64,000 bases of DNA, taken from assembly GCF_000092505.1 (NCBI RefSeq), contig NC_014136.1, positions 1,262,501 to 1,326,500 on the forward strand. Reading direction: 5' to 3'. Position numbers and translations under genes: made by a program. Positions 62,280-64,000 of the stretch are shown here, piece by piece. The notes beneath the pieces are model-generated. The model had not been told where the DNA came from. It saw nothing but the letters and a program-made list of their open reading frames with translations, and did not search any database. The stretch is from Leuconostoc kimchii IMSNU 11154. GTDB lineage: Bacteria > Bacillota > Bacilli > Lactobacillales > Lactobacillaceae. Every line of letters begins with the position of its first letter. The stretch's first letter is position 1.

Positions 62280-62627
62280 ATGTTACGTTTTAAACGATCA
62301 AAAAAAACAAATGAACCACAACTCGATGACACTGTGCCACGTGTTGTGTTTAATACAATGCAACAAGAAAATGACCAATTGCTAGATGAGCTAGAAACAT
62401 TAAAATTAGATGTATCCGAACTAACCGAAAAAAATCGCCATTTAACAGAACAGTTGACCCGTAGTAAATATTATCAATCACTAGTTAAAACGAGTATAGG
62501 GCTGGGTGTTTTAATTGTTAGTTTTGCGGTGCTCCATCTACTGGATGAAGCGCCAGAGTATACTGCAATTTTGTTGCTAATTGAAGCAGCGTTTATTTTT
62601 ATGATGCTAAGGAGCAGTGATAAATAA
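62280..62627 (+). CDS. Small coiled-coil membrane protein
   Basis: I do not recognise this protein. Residues about 30-65 (QQENDQLLDELETLKLDVSELTEKNRHLTEQL) form a strong coiled coil. Two hydrophobic segments follow (SLVKTSIGLGVLIVSFAVLHLL and YTAILLLIEAAFIFMMLR). The N-terminus is basic. It is probably anchored by the C-terminal helices with the coiled coil in the cytoplasm. ATG 62280 is preferred, with GGAG 6 nt upstream; ATG 62268 is an alternative. The TAA overlaps the ATG of the next gene by one base, so the two are co-translated. Length is 115 residues. Confidence 0.8.
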   Translation: MLRFKRSKKTNEPQLDDTVPRVVFNTMQQENDQLLDELETLKLDVSELTEKNRHLTEQLTRSKYYQSLVKTSIGLGVLIVSFAVLHLLDEAPEYTAILLLIEAAFIFMMLRSSDK

Positions 62628-63439
62628 TGTCTAAAATGCATAAAGAACAGCGCGTCCCTTTTGTCGTGGCTAATTGGAAAATTAATAAATTACAGGCTGA
62701 TGTGGTTGATTTTTTAAAGAAAGTCGACGGTAAAGTGCCAGATCAAGCGGTTGTTGAGACTGGAATTGCGGCACAAGATTTGTTTTTGGCTGATTTAGTG
62801 CGTGCAACCGCAGCTTCGCCAATACATGTTGTTGCGGAAAATGTACACTGGGAAGACAGTGGCGCATATACGGGGGAGACCTCTCCCAAAGCGTTGCGAG
62901 ATATTGGCGCAAAATATGTCTTAATTGGTCATTTCGAACGTCGCAAATTTTTTAATGAAACTGATTCAACCGTAAACTTAAAGGTTACTGCTGCATTGCG
63001 CAACGGGTTACGGCCAATTATTGATGTTGATGAGGACATGAGTACTTATGCACAATTTATGGATGCTGAACCCTCAGTGGCTCAAGTCGCTGCGGCATTA
63101 GCAGGTGTTTCTGTCGATCAAATTCGTAATGTGACAATTGCCTATGAGCCAACATGGGCAATTGGATCTGGTGAAGCGGCAAGTGCTGATCAAGCACAAA
63201 AGGCAGCACATCTCATTCGCCAAACCCTAGCCAAGCTGTATTCTCCTGTTATTGCAGAACAAGTGCGTATTTTATATGGTGGTTCAGTGACGCCAGACAA
63301 TGCGAGAGAAATTATGGCTCAAAGTGACATAGACGGCGTATTAGTTGGGACGGCAGCATTAGATCCCGACAAATTTCTAAAATTAGTCGCAATTGCACAT
63401 GATCCAAATGTGCCAGAATTTGACGTAGATCACGTTTGA
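62627..63439 (+). CDS. Triosephosphate isomerase-family protein, divergent
   Basis: The TIM fold interconverts dihydroxyacetone phosphate and glyceraldehyde 3-phosphate. Catalytic residues are kept: N16 and K18 (ANWKIN), H102, and E174 in AYEPTWAIG, with phosphate-loop YGGSV near the end. But conserved positions differ: GHSERR is GHFERR (F103), AQN is AEN, and the C-V-G-E-T segment is D-V-D-E-D. The 270 residues exceed the usual ~250. It may be a second, altered TIM, or the only tpiA, which cannot be decided without the rest of the genome. It is translationally coupled to the coiled-coil gene. Confidence 0.85.
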   Translation: MSKMHKEQRVPFVVANWKINKLQADVVDFLKKVDGKVPDQAVVETGIAAQDLFLADLVRATAASPIHVVAENVHWEDSGAYTGETSPKALRDIGAKYVLIGHFERRKFFNETDSTVNLKVTAALRNGLRPIIDVDEDMSTYAQFMDAEPSVAQVAAALAGVSVDQIRNVTIAYEPTWAIGSGEAASADQAQKAAHLIRQTLAKLYSPVIAEQVRILYGGSVTPDNAREIMAQSDIDGVLVGTAALDPDKFLKLVAIAHDPNVPEFDVDHV

Positions 63440-63468
63440 AATAGGCAAATTAAACTCGGGTAATGGAC

Positions 63469-63496
63469 TTGCAAAAATGTGTTAAAAGCGTATAAT
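63469..63496 (+). promoter_or_regulatory. Promoter of rpoB
   Basis: TTGCAA (63469-63474) and TATAAT (63491-63496) are separated by 16 nt, about 200 nt upstream of rpoB. Confidence 0.7.
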
Positions 63497-63564
63497 TAGT
63501 AATAGTAATACTGTGAATAAATACGGCATTTTGCGAAATATTGTCCGCAATACCTTTATATTGA

Positions 63565-63605
63565 AGCAAACGTTGTCTGCGGAAACAGCGGCGATTGCTT
63601 TTTTT
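63565..63605 (+). terminator. Attenuator-like terminator in the rpoB leader
   Basis: AGCAA (63565-63569) pairs with TTGCT (63595-63599), and CGTTG plus CTG pairs with CAG plus CGGCG inside. Seven T follow. It lies between the rpoB promoter and GTG start, so it may regulate readthrough into rpoBC. Confidence 0.65.
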
Positions 63606-63698
63606 GTGCCTAGGCGGCAGTGGAATTGGTTCAAAAATCGTTTTTGTAACCAAATTGTAATAAACAAAACACAGTGATAAACAAGCGAGGTGATAAAT

Positions 63699-64000
63699 GT
63701 GGCAGGACATTTAGTAAAGTATGGTAAGCATCGTACTCGTCGTTCGTATGCTAGTATCAAAGAAGTTCTTGATGTACCGAATTTGATTGAAATTCAAACG
63801 GCATCATATCAATGGTTTTTAGACGCTGGTATTAAAGAAATGTTTGGCGACATTATGCCAATTGATGATTTCCAAGACACGCTTTCTTTGGAATACGTTG
63901 ATTATCAGTTAATGGAACCAAAGTACAATATTGATGAGGCACGTGAACACGATGCCAACTATTCAGCACCATTACACGTAACTTTGCGTTTGACTAACCA
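63699..64000 (+). CDS. rpoB: DNA-directed RNA polymerase beta subunit (5' part)
   Basis: Beta forms the upper half of the RNA polymerase active centre. The first ~100 residues are in the window ([24 protein letters not shown] ... [14 protein letters not shown]), typical of the protrusion domain start. GTG 63699 is used, with GCGAGGTGA upstream; the overlapping ATG 63697 is out of frame and stops at once. The gene continues beyond position 64000, so it is partial by truncation of the window. rpoC presumably follows. Confidence 0.95.
   Translation, partial: MAGHLVKYGKHRTRRSYASIKEVLDVPNLIEIQTASYQWFLDAGIKEMFGDIMPIDDFQDTLSLEYVDYQLMEPKYNIDEAREHDANYSAPLHVTLRLTN

Noticed and set aside
63513..63677. 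54-codon frame from GTG upstream of rpoB
   Set aside because: It has no ribosome site and crosses a terminator hairpin. It may be chance, so it is mentioned only as a possibility in the rpoB leader finding.

Overview
ORGANISM. The window looks like a chromosomal segment of a low-GC lactic acid bacterium, most probably Leuconostoc or a close relative. This rests on the S12, EF-G, ClpC and ribosomal protein sequences, a T-box before serS, potABCD, an ECF transporter module, class Ib nrdHEIF, and a type II NADH dehydrogenase next to a polyprenyl synthase. The genus is an inference from remembered protein families, not from a database search. LAYOUT. 1-1740: the 3' end of an rRNA operon (5S gene) followed by 15 tRNA genes. 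1790-10440: T-box-controlled serS, then secA-prfB, clpC and a solitary prepilin peptidase on the minus strand. 10500-13900: rpsL-rpsG-fusA, with attenuator-like hairpins before fusA. 14000-19150: an MFS permease and a potABCD spermidine/putrescine importer. 19200-33300: the S10-spc-alpha ribosomal superoperon from rpsJ to rplQ, including secY, adk, infA, rpmJ and rpoA. rpsN and map are missing from their usual places. 33370-36140 (minus): polyprenyl synthase and NADH dehydrogenase. 36325-40720: ecfA1-ecfA2-ecfT-truA and rplM-rpsI. 41000-49170: a four-gene accessory island. It holds a type III restriction-modification pair (mod, res) whose mod gene begins with about 30 copies of a pentanucleotide, then a ParB/sulfiredoxin-fold protein and an SNF2-type helicase. 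49400-54600 (minus): MFS exporter, hflX, a phosphoglycerate mutase-family protein and a CNNM/CBS membrane protein. 55070-59070: nrdHEIF. 59120-64000: PAP2 phosphatase, tRNA-Tyr, tRNA-Gln, gpmA, csp, tRNA-Leu, a possible bacteriocin-immunity protein, a coiled-coil membrane protein, a divergent triosephosphate isomerase and the start of rpoB. HOW THE GENES WORK TOGETHER. Most of the window is translation, protein export and core metabolism. The main accessory system is the 41-49 kb island. Its four genes are separated by 1 nt or overlap by 11 nt, so slippage in the mod repeat could switch methylation and, through translational coupling, the downstream genes. Several leaders carry control elements visible in the sequence: the serS T-box with a UCC specifier, a leader peptide plus terminator directly in front of hflX, terminators between promoter and gene before rpoB and possibly fusA, and hairpins lying between the Shine-Dalgarno sequence and the start codon of secA and truA. 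No insertion sequence, prophage or CRISPR array was seen.
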